The translations under genes were made by a program, and so were the position numbers. Shown here piece after piece: positions 30,591 to 41,410 of a DNA stretch of 64,000 bases. A model generated the notes under the pieces. It was not told the origin of the DNA. It searched no databases and saw only the letters and a program-made list of their open reading frames with translations. How positions within the stretch are numbered: the first letter of the stretch is position 1; the number at the start of each line of letters is the position of its first letter. This DNA comes from Galeruca laticollis (Eukaryota > Arthropoda > Insecta > Coleoptera > Chrysomelidae), in assembly GCA_963921935.1 (NCBI GenBank), contig OY998179.1, positions 19,589,114 to 19,653,113 on the forward strand, in the 5' to 3' direction.

Positions 30591-31105
30591 TATATCCTAA
30601 ACAAGCTGATGAAATTGAAACTTATAAAACCATCACATATGCAGGAAATATTTCTAATAATATTTCAAAGATAATATCTTCAGCAACGAATACAACAATT
30701 TCTTTTAAAACAGAAAGTAACGTTAGTACAAAATTGTTAAATGTAAAAACAAAAATACCACTATTAAAGAAGTCAGGTATATAAAAACTCAAATGTCCAG
30801 AATGTAATGCTGTCTATTTGGGTCAGACCCTTAGGAATTTTGAAATACGATACAGTGAGCACTTACGAGCATACAGATTAAAACAACCAGACAAATCCCA
30901 CTACGCAAAACATCTACTTGACACCAACCATTCATTGACACCTAACACAGAACTAGAAGTGCTGCATATTTGTGAAAAGAAACAAGAACTAGATTTCCTT
31001 GAAGAACTGGAAATTAGAAGACATTTAAGAAACCCACAATATGAAGTTGTCAATGAACAGTTAAATCTAGGGAGTTCTCCACTAATAAACTGTCTTCTTA
31101 AGTGA
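30575..31105 (+). pseudogene. PLE linker and GIY-YIG nuclease, right arm
   Basis: Encodes ALQLIYPKQADEIETYKTIT and TKIPLLKKSGI, followed by a stop (TAA in place of a Tyr codon at 30,782). Then come CPECNAVYLGQTLRNFEIRY, EHLRAYRLKQPDKSHYAKHL and ELDFLEELEIRRHLRNPQYE, to the stop after LLINCLLK-type sequence at 31,105. One nonsense change apart, the nuclease region is intact. Confidence 0.88.
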
Positions 31106-31354
31106 TAATTGTAAAGATCAGCAGATATAGTTTTCCTGGTTTTCTATATCATTGCACAGTTATACTGATCTTAATTGGAAAAATGATATACAGGATATCA
31201 CCATAGGGCTAATAATATCTTAACTTCAATATTTGTAATATCACTTCTTCTTCTTTTTTCTATTAACATATATTAAGTCAATCACAAGTTAGGTCACTTC
31301 TTGGTCTAGCCAAAAATAACTACTAAACATCAGGTAGGCATCACATGAAATGTA

Positions 31355-31415
31355 ACTTCTGTCATTCTGACGATGATATTGATTTATCGAAACAATTGTC
31401 AATGTTTTAGAATTT
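31355..31415 (+). ncRNA. Candidate hammerhead ribozyme in PLE tail (copy 4)
   Basis: CTGACGA 31,367-31,373, GAAA 31,389-31,392, GTC 31,398-31,400. Downstream TTTTAGAATTTT supplies the AGAA partner for TTCT. Confidence 0.5.
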
Positions 31416-31488
31416 TCAATAACTTTTATTATATTGTGGAATTAACTAGAGACCGTGAGTTTCATTTAAAAACACTTATATTGTACTA

Positions 31489-31904
31489 GCTGAACTCTGC
31501 AAACGTTGTCCTGCCAAACATTAACAAATGTTTGTTATATTTAAAGCTAATAACTAATCCCGGTCACAAATAATATTTGTTATTATTCAATGTTTCAAGA
31601 TAGTTTAACTAAAATATCAATAAAGAGCAAAGACACAACTGATGAAACCAAAAGAAAGAGTTCGAGTATCAGCAAAAACAAAAAGAGGTGCAAGCCAAAC
31701 ATATTATACAAGGACATACTATATTTCTAAAACAAAAATTTGAGATTTGGCAGACTATGTACCTCAAAACATTAGACATAACATTAAAAAAAGGGAACAG
31801 TTATCATTGAAAAAAGAGAATCTCTCATTCCAATATTTGTTTAAAAGACAAGCGGGGGAAGACATTCAAATCACTCAAGAAACGAAGAGAATAAAAAAGA
31901 TATA
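31489..31904. other. Intergenic, no recognisable gene
   Basis: AT-rich sequence between the PLE target duplication and a transposon-like pseudogene. A lightly conserved frame near 31,660-31,900 may be upstream coding sequence of that pseudogene, but I cannot confirm it. Confidence 0.4.
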
Positions 31905-32720
31905 ATTAGGAAACATATTAATAGTTTTCCGATTTATACCAGCCATTATTCTCGAGAGTCCCGATCTGTCAAAATTGTATTGTACAGACTGTACTGAAAA
32001 AAACTTGAGATATGAAAAAGAATCTCAATACAGAAAAAATTTCAACGAGGAATTTAATTATTCTTTTCCTACTCTATCAAATGAAAATTGTGGTTCATGT
32101 GACCGCCTGAAATTAAGTTTGCGTGCACTTGAAAATAAACAGCTGTTCACTGAAGAAGAATAAACTAAAATAAAATTAATGGAGGAAGATGAAATACTTT
32201 TACACTTAGCTGGAAGCGCTTATAAGCTAACATCATCAGATAAAGAAGTAAAAAGGATCGATCATTTGTAACAGCTTCTTTCGACTTAGAAACATGTTTG
32301 ACGATGCCATATCTCCACAATGTTGTTTGTTTTCATAAGATACAACTTTGGGCGTCCAACCTAACTAATGAAAGAAACATTTTGGGAAGCGTAGGGTTAT
32401 GTTTTTTTGTGGAATGAAACGGTTGCAGGCCGCGGAGGTGAGGAAATAGCATCATGCATTAGGAAGTTAATTTTTTCCTTACCAAATGAATTCGAAGTTT
32501 TAACCCTGTATAGTGACTCATGTTCGGGACAAAACAAACTTTTTATGTGAACCATGCTTTGTTCCGTAATGCATGAAATGAAAAAATCTGGTACGACATT
32601 TAAAAGAAATTAATCAGCTGCAAAAAATAATTTATAAAAAGTCGATCAGTGGGGAATACTCATAGTGGGTTTGCCTCTGCGGAGAAACTGTGTCAATTTT
32701 TGAACTGTGAAAGACAAAAA
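31905..32720 (+). pseudogene. Fragment of an unnamed transposon-like insect protein (SDSCSGQN family)
   Basis: Pieces in shifting frames read HINSFPIYTSHYSRESRS-like sequence, NFNEEFNYSFPTLSNENCGS with CDRLKLSLRALENK, ASFDLETCLTMPYLHNVVCF, WNETVAGRGGEEIASCIRKL and LYSDSCSGQNKL. This matches a repetitive family of uncharacterised insect proteins with an RNase H-like acidic core that behaves like a DNA transposon gene. I recall the pattern but cannot name the superfamily with certainty. Several frameshifts and stops make it dead. ORF pieces stop near 32,720. Confidence 0.6.
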
Positions 32721-32935
32721 ACTGATTACTGTAAGTAAAATAAAACAATTATCAAATTATTTCCATACAAATACCTCAGATAAGTCGACGGTTGCATACA
32801 AATATTTTGCGACGTTGCCAACTTGTCCACAAAATAGTGGAAATAAGAACAAAATGATAAATACAATAGAGTAAAAGCAAAACGAAGTGAAAGAAATTAA
32901 CATACCTCCGAAGAGTCGATCAGGGTAGTGAATTT
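32721..32935. other. Short spacer, nothing recognised
   Basis: AT-rich sequence between the transposon-like pseudogene and the next LINE. Confidence 0.4.
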
Positions 32936-33447
32936 AACGTTCACACAATTTGCTGAGATGGTGAGGACAGGACAAATGTTTTCCGAAATAAACAACAAAC
33001 TGCAAACAATGGAGCAATGAGATAATAAAACTAAGCGATGAAAATATCACTCTGAAACAAAAAATTACACACCAAGACAAACAAATCGAAATGTTGGAGA
33101 GGCAGGTAAAAAGGAAAAACCTGGTAATACATGGAGTGGCAGATACTGAACAACAGAAGGGCACTGAGATTATAAATAACATGGGGGTCGAACTAACTAG
33201 AGTCGAAATTGATGAGGCCAGAAGAATGAGAAGATATAAATCTGGAAACATAAGACCCATACAGATAAAACTTTTGAAGGGGACTAAAAAAGCAGAGATC
33301 CTAAAATCAACAAAAAACCTTAGAAGTACAAATATATGGATAAATGAAGATGACTCAAAAGAGGTACTAGAACAAAGGAAACTGTTAATGCCAAAATTAA
33401 AGGAGGCCAGGGAAAATGGAACTAAAGCAATCCTAAAATACAACTAA
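32936..33447 (+). pseudogene. LINE ORF1 (coiled coil plus RRM-like, nucleic-acid chaperone type)
   Basis: A helical region (EINNKLQTMEQ, TLKQKITHQDKQIEMLE) precedes RQVKRKNLVIHGVADTEQQ and later RRYKSGNIRPIQIKLL, STNIWINEDDSKEVLEQRK and LMPKLKEARENGTKAI. This order (coiled coil, RNA-binding core, C-terminal basic domain) is that of ORF1 proteins of several LINE groups. A stop near 33,020 and the stop after KAILKYN mark decay. The endonuclease of the same element begins about 300 bp downstream. Confidence 0.75.
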
Positions 33448-33749
33448 CTAATAATAAACTACAAAGTATATAGCCTAGAAGAACTAGAGGATATCCCTAT
33501 AAACGATAACGTGGAAAACAAAACCGATAATAAAAGGAAATTTGGCCAGAGATCTCCAGGAAATGAATCTTTTCAACAGCATTTGAAGAGAATAAATAAA
33601 GCAACAAGAAACTAAAAAAGACAAATTAAGGAAATATAGGAAAAGGGGAAAAGGCAATGGGCAAAGTAAACAGAACACAATAAAAATACAACACTCAACA
33701 CACAAAATCTAAAAAATAGCAAAAAGAATGTAACAAAATACAAACAATA

Positions 33750-34560
33750 TAAGATATGCACATGGAATGTAAGAAGTATTGCGGGGAAAGAAGATGAATT
33801 GATACAAGAATTCAAAATGGCAAAGCTATAAATCTTCGCCATAACAGAAACAAAGAAAAAAGAAGAAAGAAATGAAAAGGACTGTGGAATATTAAACAAC
33901 GGAGTAGAACAGGACAAAAACGCAGCGGCAGGAGTGGGGTGTATATTAAGTTCCAAACGTGTTGAAAAACTCATACAATGGCAAGGAATTAATGAAAGAA
34001 TTATGAAAATTAAGCTACAGATGACAGAAAAAGAAATCATTGAAATAATAATTGCATATGGACCCAGTGAAAATGATTTAGTAGCAGAGAAAAGTATTTT
34101 CGGGGGAAAACTTCAACAGATATATGACGAGGCTAAGCATTATGTAATAATTATGGGAGATTTGAATGCTAGAATAGCACAAAAGAAACAGAGGGAGAGA
34201 TGGGAAGCTTCAGCCAAACAACAAGAAATAGGAATGGATGCCAACTTCTAGAGTTCTGTATACAAAATGGACTGGTAATAGAAAACTAGTTCTTCCAGCA
34301 TAAATACTGTCAAAAATACACAAGCGAAGAACCAGGAAGAGATGAGAAATCAATAATAGATTATATTATAACTGAAAAAATAAACAGAAAAATGGTAAAA
34401 GACGTAAGAGTATACCGCAGTGCAGAACTAGGAACAGATCAATACTTGGTAACAGCAGCTATAAAGCAAAACATTTCTAAAAAGCACACCGACGAAATTA
34501 ACAATCTACATAAAGAGAAGATTGTTATAAAAACATACAAATTACAAGAAGCACGAACTA
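33750..34560 (+). pseudogene. LINE ORF2 endonuclease, degenerate
   Basis: Encodes YKICTWNVRSIAGKEDEL, FAITETKKKEERNEKD, AAGVGCILSSKRVEKLI, IEIIIAYGPSENDLVAEKS and YVIIMGDLNARIAQKKQ, which are the endonuclease motifs (E-T-K, Y-G-P, G-D-L-N). Later pieces read DVRVYRSAELGTDQYLVTAA, equivalent to the S-D-H motif region. Stops near 33,831 and 34,249 break it, and the RT is absent. It ends about 34,560 where unrelated AT-rich sequence starts. Confidence 0.8.
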
Positions 34561-34789
34561 AGGAGAAATACAGAAAACATATATACAATCATGTTTTTAT
34601 ATACAGTGTTAGGAAAATTACGAGGGAACATACGTTTTACCGTCAACGTGTTAGAATGAGACAAAATACATACATAAATATGTGTATTACTCTTCTTCGG
34701 TAACAGGATAACATAACATACGTAATATGCGAAATAAGTTGTATTTTAATTTGTATTAATAATAATATGTGTTTACAAACATCTCAATA
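34561..34789. other. Unassigned AT-rich sequence between LINE fragments
   Basis: No motif recognised. Confidence 0.35.
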
Positions 34790-34909
34790 TTGCAGACTCG
34801 CTTGCCAGGAAGGCAGCCTCCCAAAAGCTTTTGGGACCTGGCACTTTCATTGGTCTATCGGCGTCAGCGACGGCCGACCTCTTAAAGGTACACTCCCTTA
34901 ATAAGTTTA
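34790..34909 (+). pseudogene. Short RNase H fragment of the I/R1-group LINE family
   Basis: Encodes ADSLARKAASQKLLGPGTFI and GLSASATADLLKVHSLNKFN, almost the same as the RNase H C-terminal part at 20.9-21.0 kb but on the opposite strand. It is about 120 bp with both ends lost, joined directly to a minus-strand RT fragment of another LINE. Confidence 0.85.
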
Positions 34910-35035
34910 ACGACATTATCGGGCACCTCATTGTTTTTAAATATGTTTAGAATATCCGAGAGGCGTCTTTGTCGAATGCCTTGGTTAGGTCAATGAAGCA
35001 GATATATGCCGGCGCGTTGAACTCTATTCTTCTTT
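34910..35035 (-). pseudogene. Short LINE RT fragment
   Basis: Minus-strand codons give FNAPAYICFIDLTKAFDK, the RT motif A region (F-I-D-L-x-K-A-F-D) of a LINE, with continuation LKTM near 34,920. Confidence 0.65.
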
Positions 35036-36104
35036 AATTCATTTGATAATAATTAATATGGCGACAGTTGCTGTATAATTCTTTAAAGTAGTTCTCCCAT
35101 GTCTCTATACCAACTACTTTTGTTTGTACATATTCGTTCACTGATTTCTTTCTACTGTTAAGCATTTTCTAGACCATTTTTTGTCCGCACATAGGTAACA
35201 CAAAACTAGAATAACTAATTTACCAAAAAAAAACACTACAAATGAAGTTCAAACTCAAAAGAGTCTGTGGAGAAGATTCCTCTACCCAATGGAAGACCAA
35301 CAATAAAACCTATTAACTCAAGAAAAAAATTATTCAGTAAAAACTGTACTTTTTCATCGATTCCTAGGTATGTAGCTTGTAAAAATACTCAGTATATAGT
35401 GGTTTGATTTTGTATGTTTACCCATATATTATATAATCTCTTTCCATTCGTGGTAGAATATTGATTATATTTCTAACGGATTTGGTATTTAGTATCGCAA
35501 TAGCTTTGTGTCACTGTGTATACTAATTCGGGATTTCGTATTGACGAGACGATAGGGCCGCGGCCCGTAAAAGGAATTAGCCTGATGCTTGTAATTTTGG
35601 AAGTTGGTATTAACAATCAAACGTACAAATTGGCGGACTTCATAAACCCCGGTTAATAAAACCGGATTCGAGGAGGTTTAATGTTAGCGAATTAATGGTC
35701 GAACGTTTTAATAAATCTCTATAATTGCTCAAATAGATATGAAGTTATTGGCGTCGATAGCTGAATTTCAATATCGTTATTACCCAATATTACGACATAA
35801 TTGAAAGTTATAGCAACATATTTTAATTTTTAATGTAATATAAACGTCGTGTTGTAAAAGTTATTCAGATAAAATCTATAGTATATACAAGGAAAACTAT
35901 CTATAGGTAATACTGAATTGATTTTTAGTACAAAATTTCCTATCGTTTTCCATACAGTAAAAACGCTGAGCTTTTTCCATCCCGTGACTGATACGACACC
36001 AACCATATGCATCTTAATCAAAACAATACGCCCAGTTTAATATGAAGTGGTGGGAATATGATTTTCTCTCGTTTAACTAAGGGATCGTTAATAACGTTAT
36101 GTTT
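35036..36104. other. Intergenic, no recognisable gene
   Basis: AT-rich non-coding sequence; no frame or repeat recognised. Confidence 0.45.
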
Positions 36105-36805
36105 TCCCACTTAACGGTTTTCTCTCTTAGGCCACTCTTTTCTAATCCAATAGTGTGTTTTATCTCTGCTATCCCAGAGGCACAGGAAGCATGGATATTT
36201 GGTGAAACCACTCTGCTGACCCAGAAGGAAGTTTACCATTTTTAAGTCCACACAAATGACCCATTGATGCTCAGTATACTTTATTTTTGTCAATACAAAA
36301 GCAATGGTGTTGTATGCTTCTTTCATTTTCGTTGAGTGACCAATTGGTATTTGTACAAGGACACATTTTAAACTTGAGCTATCAATAAATAAGCGCTATG
36401 CATTTGGAGAATAGTCCCAAAGTCTCATTTTTTCTAGAAGGCCTTTATCATCCTGGCAATATACAAGATTATCATCTTGAGAAAAAAAAGTAGAAAATCC
36501 TTTTCTCTAGTGCGGTAAAAAGTAATCTTAGTTCCTTGTTCGAGTAAATTCTCGTTTCAACCTAGAAGCTAGAATTTCAGAAACTTCCTTTGAAAGGATG
36601 AGATCATTTAACTCATTTTGATTAAAACGTTGGGGCATTGATGTCGTCCCCAAATAATCGCAGTCACGTTTATCACTTTCAAAAGAGTGATCAGAGGAAA
36701 AATTCTCGTCCTGGCCAAGCTCTGGTAGCTGATGAAATGTGGGGATTGGTACTTCATCTGAATGAGCAACTGGTCGCCTTGCAGACTCTAAATCAGGATA
36801 ATTCC
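36105..36805 (-). pseudogene. Fragment of a second unnamed transposon-like insect protein
   Basis: Reading leftward: RPVAHSDEVPIPTFHQLPEL, QRFNQNELNDLILSKEVSEI, LASRLKRE, then in changing frames DNLVYCQDDKGLLEKMRLWD, RLFIDSSSLKCVLVQIPIGH and KEAYNTIAFVLTKIKYTEHQ, ending VNFLLGQQSGFTKYPCFLCL with WDSRDKTHYWIRKEWPKREN. The GDLK/VDLK...LLGQQSGYTKYPCFLC...WDSR pattern recurs in many arthropod genomes as an uncharacterised, repetitive gene. I know it only as transposon-like. Frameshifts lie near 36,540 and 36,420. Confidence 0.65.
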
Positions 36806-37135
36806 TGTCTATTTGGGTCAGAAAAATGATATTCAGGATATCACCATAGGGCTAATAATATCTATGCTTCAATATTTGTAATATCACCTATTCTTCTTTT
36901 TTCTATTAACATATATTAAGTCAATCACAAGTTAGGTCACTTCTTGGTCTAGCCAAAAATAACTATATACTAAACATCAGGTAGGCATCAAATGAAATGT
37001 AACTTCTGTCATTCTGACGATGATATTGGTTTATCGAAACAATTGTCAATTTTTTAGAATTTTCAACAATTTTTATTATATTGTGGTATTAACTAGAAAC
37101 CGTGAGTTTCATTTAAAACACTAATATGAGTAGAT
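36806..37135 (+). mobile_element. PLE upstream terminal repeat (pLTR) with internal deletion
   Basis: Begins CTGTCTATTTGGGTCAGA (part of the GIY-YIG codons) and jumps to AAAATGATATTCAGGATATC of the 3' UTR. It then follows the PLE tail to ATGAGTAGATTCCACGAAGT. The PLE body continues directly after it, so this copy keeps the direct terminal-repeat arrangement typical of PLEs (compare 39,440-39,808). Confidence 0.82.
37002..37060 (+). ncRNA. Candidate hammerhead ribozyme in PLE upstream repeat (copy 5)
   Basis: CTGACGA 37,014-37,020, GAAA 37,036-37,039, GTC 37,045-37,047. Same flanks as the other copies. Here it lies 5' of a PLE body, the location from which PLE hammerheads are thought to process transcripts. 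Confidence 0.5.
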
Positions 37136-39263
37136 TCCACGAAGTAAGTAATACCAAATTATGTGAATATAAAATGTCACACTAAAACACCACAAGCACA
37201 AAAAGCTATAAAATGTGCTCAACGAGTTAGAATAAAAGGGGAATGTAAGAAATGGTTCAAGAGACTCCTTAGACAACTACATAAAAGTTATACATTCAGA
37301 ACTCACATTCCAATTACATCCAGTAGAATTTGACTGTTTGGATGACAAAATTAGAGAAAGTGTCAGCACGATGAGGCATAAGAAATTTAGGAAACAAGAA
37401 AAAAAGCTACAGAATCCTGAACACACAACATAAAATTCAATACTCAAAACATCATGAAACTGTAAGTACCTACATACCAACACACTTTGCACCACGATTT
37501 GAAAACTTTTCAGACACTAATTTTACAGATAGTGAAATAGAATTTTTAAATAAAGGTTTAAAGTACAGCATACCACCAAAATTTACGAATAATATTAAAC
37601 AAATTATAGCTACAGAGTCAGAAATAGCTTTAAAATCTAAATCAAATAATTTTCTCTATGAGAAAATAAAAATTGCCAATTTAATCAAAAATATTGAACC
37701 TTCAAAAGTTGAACGTCAAACAAAGAATGACATTAAAGTTTTAAATGTAATCCAAAAGAAAGTAGAAGATAATAACCTAACAGTTACAAAGTCTGATAAG
37801 GGAAATACAACTGTCATTTTGACAACTGAAAAGTACAATTCCAAAATATATAACTTTATAGAATCTAGCGATGTAAAAGTTCTTAAAGCAGGCCCAACAA
37901 AAAAGTTTTCTAATAATGTAAGGGATATTGTTAATAATTCAAATTATCTTATTGATTACGAAAAAAGGTCTATCATACATAAGAATCCTCATTGTCCACA
38001 ATTATATGGAACCGTTAAATTACATAACATAACGAAACCAATTAGACCCTAAGTTTCTTATGTTAATGCTCCTAATAATATATTGGCAAAGAGGCTCAAC
38101 AATATACTTAATAGTTACGTATATGAATCTCAGTACTCAATTAGAAATTCAATAGAACTAATCAAAAAGTTGAAAACAATCAACTTGCAAGATAACTATA
38201 AACTTATTTCGTTCGATGTGACTAATATGTTCACTAAAATTCCTCCTAAAGAATGTCTAATACTTATAAGAAAATTACTAGAAGATAAAAATATTAATCA
38301 AGGAATAATATCAGATATATTTAACTTATATGATGTATGCATTAATCAAAATTATTTCACTTTTGACAATAAGATATATATTCAAAATGAAGTTTTACCA
38401 ATGGGAAGCCCTATATCACCTATTTTGGCAAACATTTTTATGGACAATCTAGAAAGATCTTTGAAAGTAATATTTCGAAAAATGTTTTATTTTGGTATAA
38501 ATATGTAGATGACATATTAGTTTGTTTTATGGGTAGTGAACGACAATTAGATGTATTTTTCAACCACATCAATAATTTACTCCCAAAAATTAAATTTACA
38601 TTAGAAATTGAAGAAAATAGCTCAATCAATTTTCTTGATTTAAAAATACCAAGAGTTAATAATGTACTTGATTATTCAATTTACCGAAAACCAACACAGA
38701 CTGATGTGACAATTCCATTTAATTCCAATCACCCCATGTCCCATAAACTAGCGGCATATAATTCAATGATACATAGAAGTTTTTCAGATCCTGTCAACAA
38801 ATGTAATTTTGATAGAGAGATTAATACAATTAGACAAATAGCAACATCCAACGGTTATCGATTACATATGATAAATAAGCTAATTATTAAAAAAGAGGAA
38901 ACAGTGGCATAACAACTAATATTTCCTAAACAAACTGAAGAAATAAAAACTTATAAAACCATCACATATGCAGGAAATATTTCTAATAATATTTCAAAGA
39001 TAATATCTTCAGCAACGAATACAACAATTTCTTTTAAAACAGAAAGAAAGGTTAGTACAAAATTGTTAAATGTAAAAACAAAAATACCACTATTAAAGAA
39101 GTCAGGTATATATAAACTCAAATGTCCAGAATGTAATGCTGTCTATTTGGGTCAGGCCCTTGGGAATTTTGAAATCCGATACAGTGAACACTTACGAGCA
39201 TACAGATTAAAACAACCAGATAAATCCCACTACGCAAAACATCTACTTGACACCAATCATTAA
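37136..39263 (+). pseudogene. Penelope-like element body: N-terminus, RT and GIY-YIG (most complete copy)
   Basis: The N-terminal region (about 37,250-37,480) is frameshifted. From about 37,480 the frame reads FTPRFENFSDTNFTDSEIEF, VTKSDKGNTTVILTTEKYNS, FSNNVRDIVNNSNYL and CPQLYGTVKLHNITKPIRP, then a stop at 38,050. After it come NNILAKRLNNILNSY, LISFDVTNMFTKIPPKEC and VLPMGSPISPILANIFMDNL. A frameshift near 38,455 precedes YVDDILVCFMGS and FLDLKIPRVNNVLDYSIYRK. A stop at 38,910 is followed by the linker and SGIYKLKCPECNAVYLGQAL with EHLRAYRLKQPDKSHYAKHL. The domain order (RT then GIY-YIG) is that of PLEs. At least two stops and one frameshift inactivate it. Confidence 0.92.
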
Positions 39264-39808
39264 TTGACACCTAACACAAAACTAGAAGTGTTGCATATTT
39301 GTGAAAAGAAACAAGAACTGGATTTCCTTGAAGAACTGGAAATTAGAAGACATTTAAGAAACCCACAATATGAAGTTGTCAATGAACAGTTAAATCTAGG
39401 GAGTTCTCCACTAATAAACTGTCTTCTTAAGTGATAATTGTAAAGATCAGCAGATATAGTTTTCCTGGTTTTCTATATAATTGCACAGTTATACTGATGT
39501 TAATTGGAAAAATGATATCCAGGATATCACTATAAGGCTAATAATATCTAAGCTTCGATATTTGTAATATCACATATTCTTCTTTTTTCTATTAACATAT
39601 ATTAAGTCAATCACAGTTAGGTTACTTCTTGGTCTAGCCAAAAATAACTACTAAACATCAGGTAGGCATCAAATGAAATGTAACTTCTGTCATTCTGACG
39701 ATGATATTGATTTATCGAAACAACTGTCAATTTTTCAGAATTTTCAACAATTTTCATTATATTGTGGTATTAACTAGAAACCGTGAGTTTCATTTAAAAC
39801 ACTAATAT
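39264..39808 (+). mobile_element. PLE C-terminus and 3' terminal repeat
   Basis: After a stop at 39,262 (TAA for Ser) the frame continues LEVLHICEKKQELDFLEELE to LLINCLLK-type codons ending near 39,434. The 3' UTR matches the upstream repeat at 36,815-37,130 almost base for base and ends at AAAACACTAATATGATTAAT, where single-copy-looking sequence begins. Confidence 0.88.
39683..39742 (+). ncRNA. Candidate hammerhead ribozyme in PLE tail (copy 6)
   Basis: CTGACGA 39,695-39,701, GAAA 39,717-39,720, GTC 39,726-39,728. The stem III loop reads CAACTG here rather than CAATTG. Confidence 0.5.
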
Positions 39809-40990
39809 GATTAATGTATTTAAAAATATAATGAATAACGTAATCAGTATAAAATATCTACATTCAGGAGTACGATTTACATGTATATTTATATATTATG
39901 AGATTGTCTATGACATAAATGTAATTAGAATTTGATAAATAAACATTTTTGTTGAAAAAAATTGCTGCAGTCACATTTTTTAGATGAAATTGTACATGAA
40001 TAAAAAAATTCGAATTCGAGTTATTTTGTTTCTTTGCATTTTCTGAGAACGTTTACCATGGTAATGTATATTTTTTTACACCATCAGAAAGTAGAGATTT
40101 CAACGAACACCCACCAACTGTTTTAAGAAGCTGATATTTTCGATTCAAAATTAATGTGCTTTTTCGATATTAAGTCAAAATAAGGTGAAAAAATAAATAT
40201 ATCAAATCAAATAAATTACAGTCTGTTTGAGACATAAATAGGTAAGTGTTCACTAAATTTCAATTCAATTAGTTCATTTCATAAAAGATAAAATCCAAAA
40301 CTTGGTTATTTGAATTTTTCTCATTAATTTTGAGGTTACGTGAAAAGAGTGTGAATATAAAAGTTGTAGATCTTTCTATTACCTACAACTTTGCTATTTA
40401 ACTTTGTTCCATAGGACTTGTAGTTTTGCCGGAAATCGAGATAAACTGTTTTTTACCTCTTCCACTTCTCGACCTCAGATCGCCTGTAAATTATTTTTCA
40501 ATTAGTTTTTGTTATATTATTCTTCATTTTCCAATGAGTTTCGTCGTACTATTATTTTTATTAGTTTCAAAAATTACTATTTAAAAATTAAATGCAAACC
40601 AGAGGTAACAGTAAAGTAGATAGATCACGGCAAGATTTTTATTTATTACAACTTTTTAAGACGGCAAAATCATATATCTAAAAGCAAAATAATTAACTTT
40701 TCTGAAACAACCAATTTATTTCTTTTCTTTTAACCATTAATAGGTACGACTGAAACGTTATTGCTAAGGAAATTCATTTAAATTGCAAAGATTTTTTCGA
40801 GTCGCCGCCTTAAGACAAAGCAATTACATTCGATTTTCAATTGTTTTAAGGCTCATTCTACTCTTAAACTAATTCGATTATATAATTACAAATTTCATTA
40901 CTTTTAATAGGTTCATCGTATGATTCCGATAGTACAAAATGTGGTGAAACAATAAATGAAAAATATAATCAATAATAATAAGAGGTTTAT
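39809..40990. other. Intergenic, no recognisable gene
   Basis: AT-rich non-coding sequence; no frame of note and no clear repeat boundaries. Confidence 0.45.
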
Positions 40991-41410
40991 ACAAGGTGAA
41001 TTATAACTGGGGAGTAAGGGTAGGATGCGCCTAATATATCCTCTCCTAGTCAAATGTCAACCTCACCTACGACTGGTGCTCCCAGTTAGATGACTATCGA
41101 GGCTCTAACGACCTAATGATTGCCGGTATAAGCAATCCTCCATTTACTGGCCAACAACATGGGTGGAGGAACCAGTGAATGGAAGGGCACTCTTTTGTCC
41201 TAGGGTTGTGAAACTGGCTCTAAAGCCGGATGAACTAAGAAATTTGTCAACGGCATAAGAATACGGAAGGCAACAGGAAACCACCGTATTAAGGATCTCC
41301 CAAGAGAACCAAAATGACCTCATTTAACTCGAAATAGCTTCCCAATCGGATCTCCGGAGGGAACAGTGTTAAATGATAAAAAAGTAGTGAGAGTAAATCT
41401 ACGAAGACAG
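40991..41410 (+). mobile_element. 5' UTR of an RTE-like LINE
   Basis: Starts near AACTGGGGAGTAAGGGTAGG and includes GATGAACTAAGAAATTTG and GAATACGGAAGGCAACAGGA. The last is a conserved feature I associate with 5' UTRs of insect RTE-like LINEs. It leads directly into the endonuclease codons (RQIKIGPWNVQCLKLGNW) near 41,405. The exact 5' end is uncertain. Confidence 0.55.

Larger units (their letters stand above)
28211..31476. mobile_element. Head-to-head inverted PLE pair inserted with a 12-bp target duplication
   Basis: A minus-strand PLE portion (28,211 to about 30,078) and a plus-strand portion (about 30,078 to 31,476) meet in the RT gene. The outer boundaries are marked by the same 12 bases, TATATTGTACTA, at 28,199-28,210 and 31,477-31,488. 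The pair therefore seems to have entered as one unit. Both arms end with the PLE 3' tail. The left arm holds more of the RT than the right. Confidence 0.88.

Noticed and set aside
33484..34040. Minus-strand hydrophobic frames opposite the LINE
   Set aside because: Complement of A-rich LINE coding sequence; apparent membrane segments are compositional.
36000..36830. Plus-strand frame near 36,638-36,829 as a separate gene
   Set aside because: It is antisense to the transposon-like pseudogene, which matches a known protein pattern on the minus strand.
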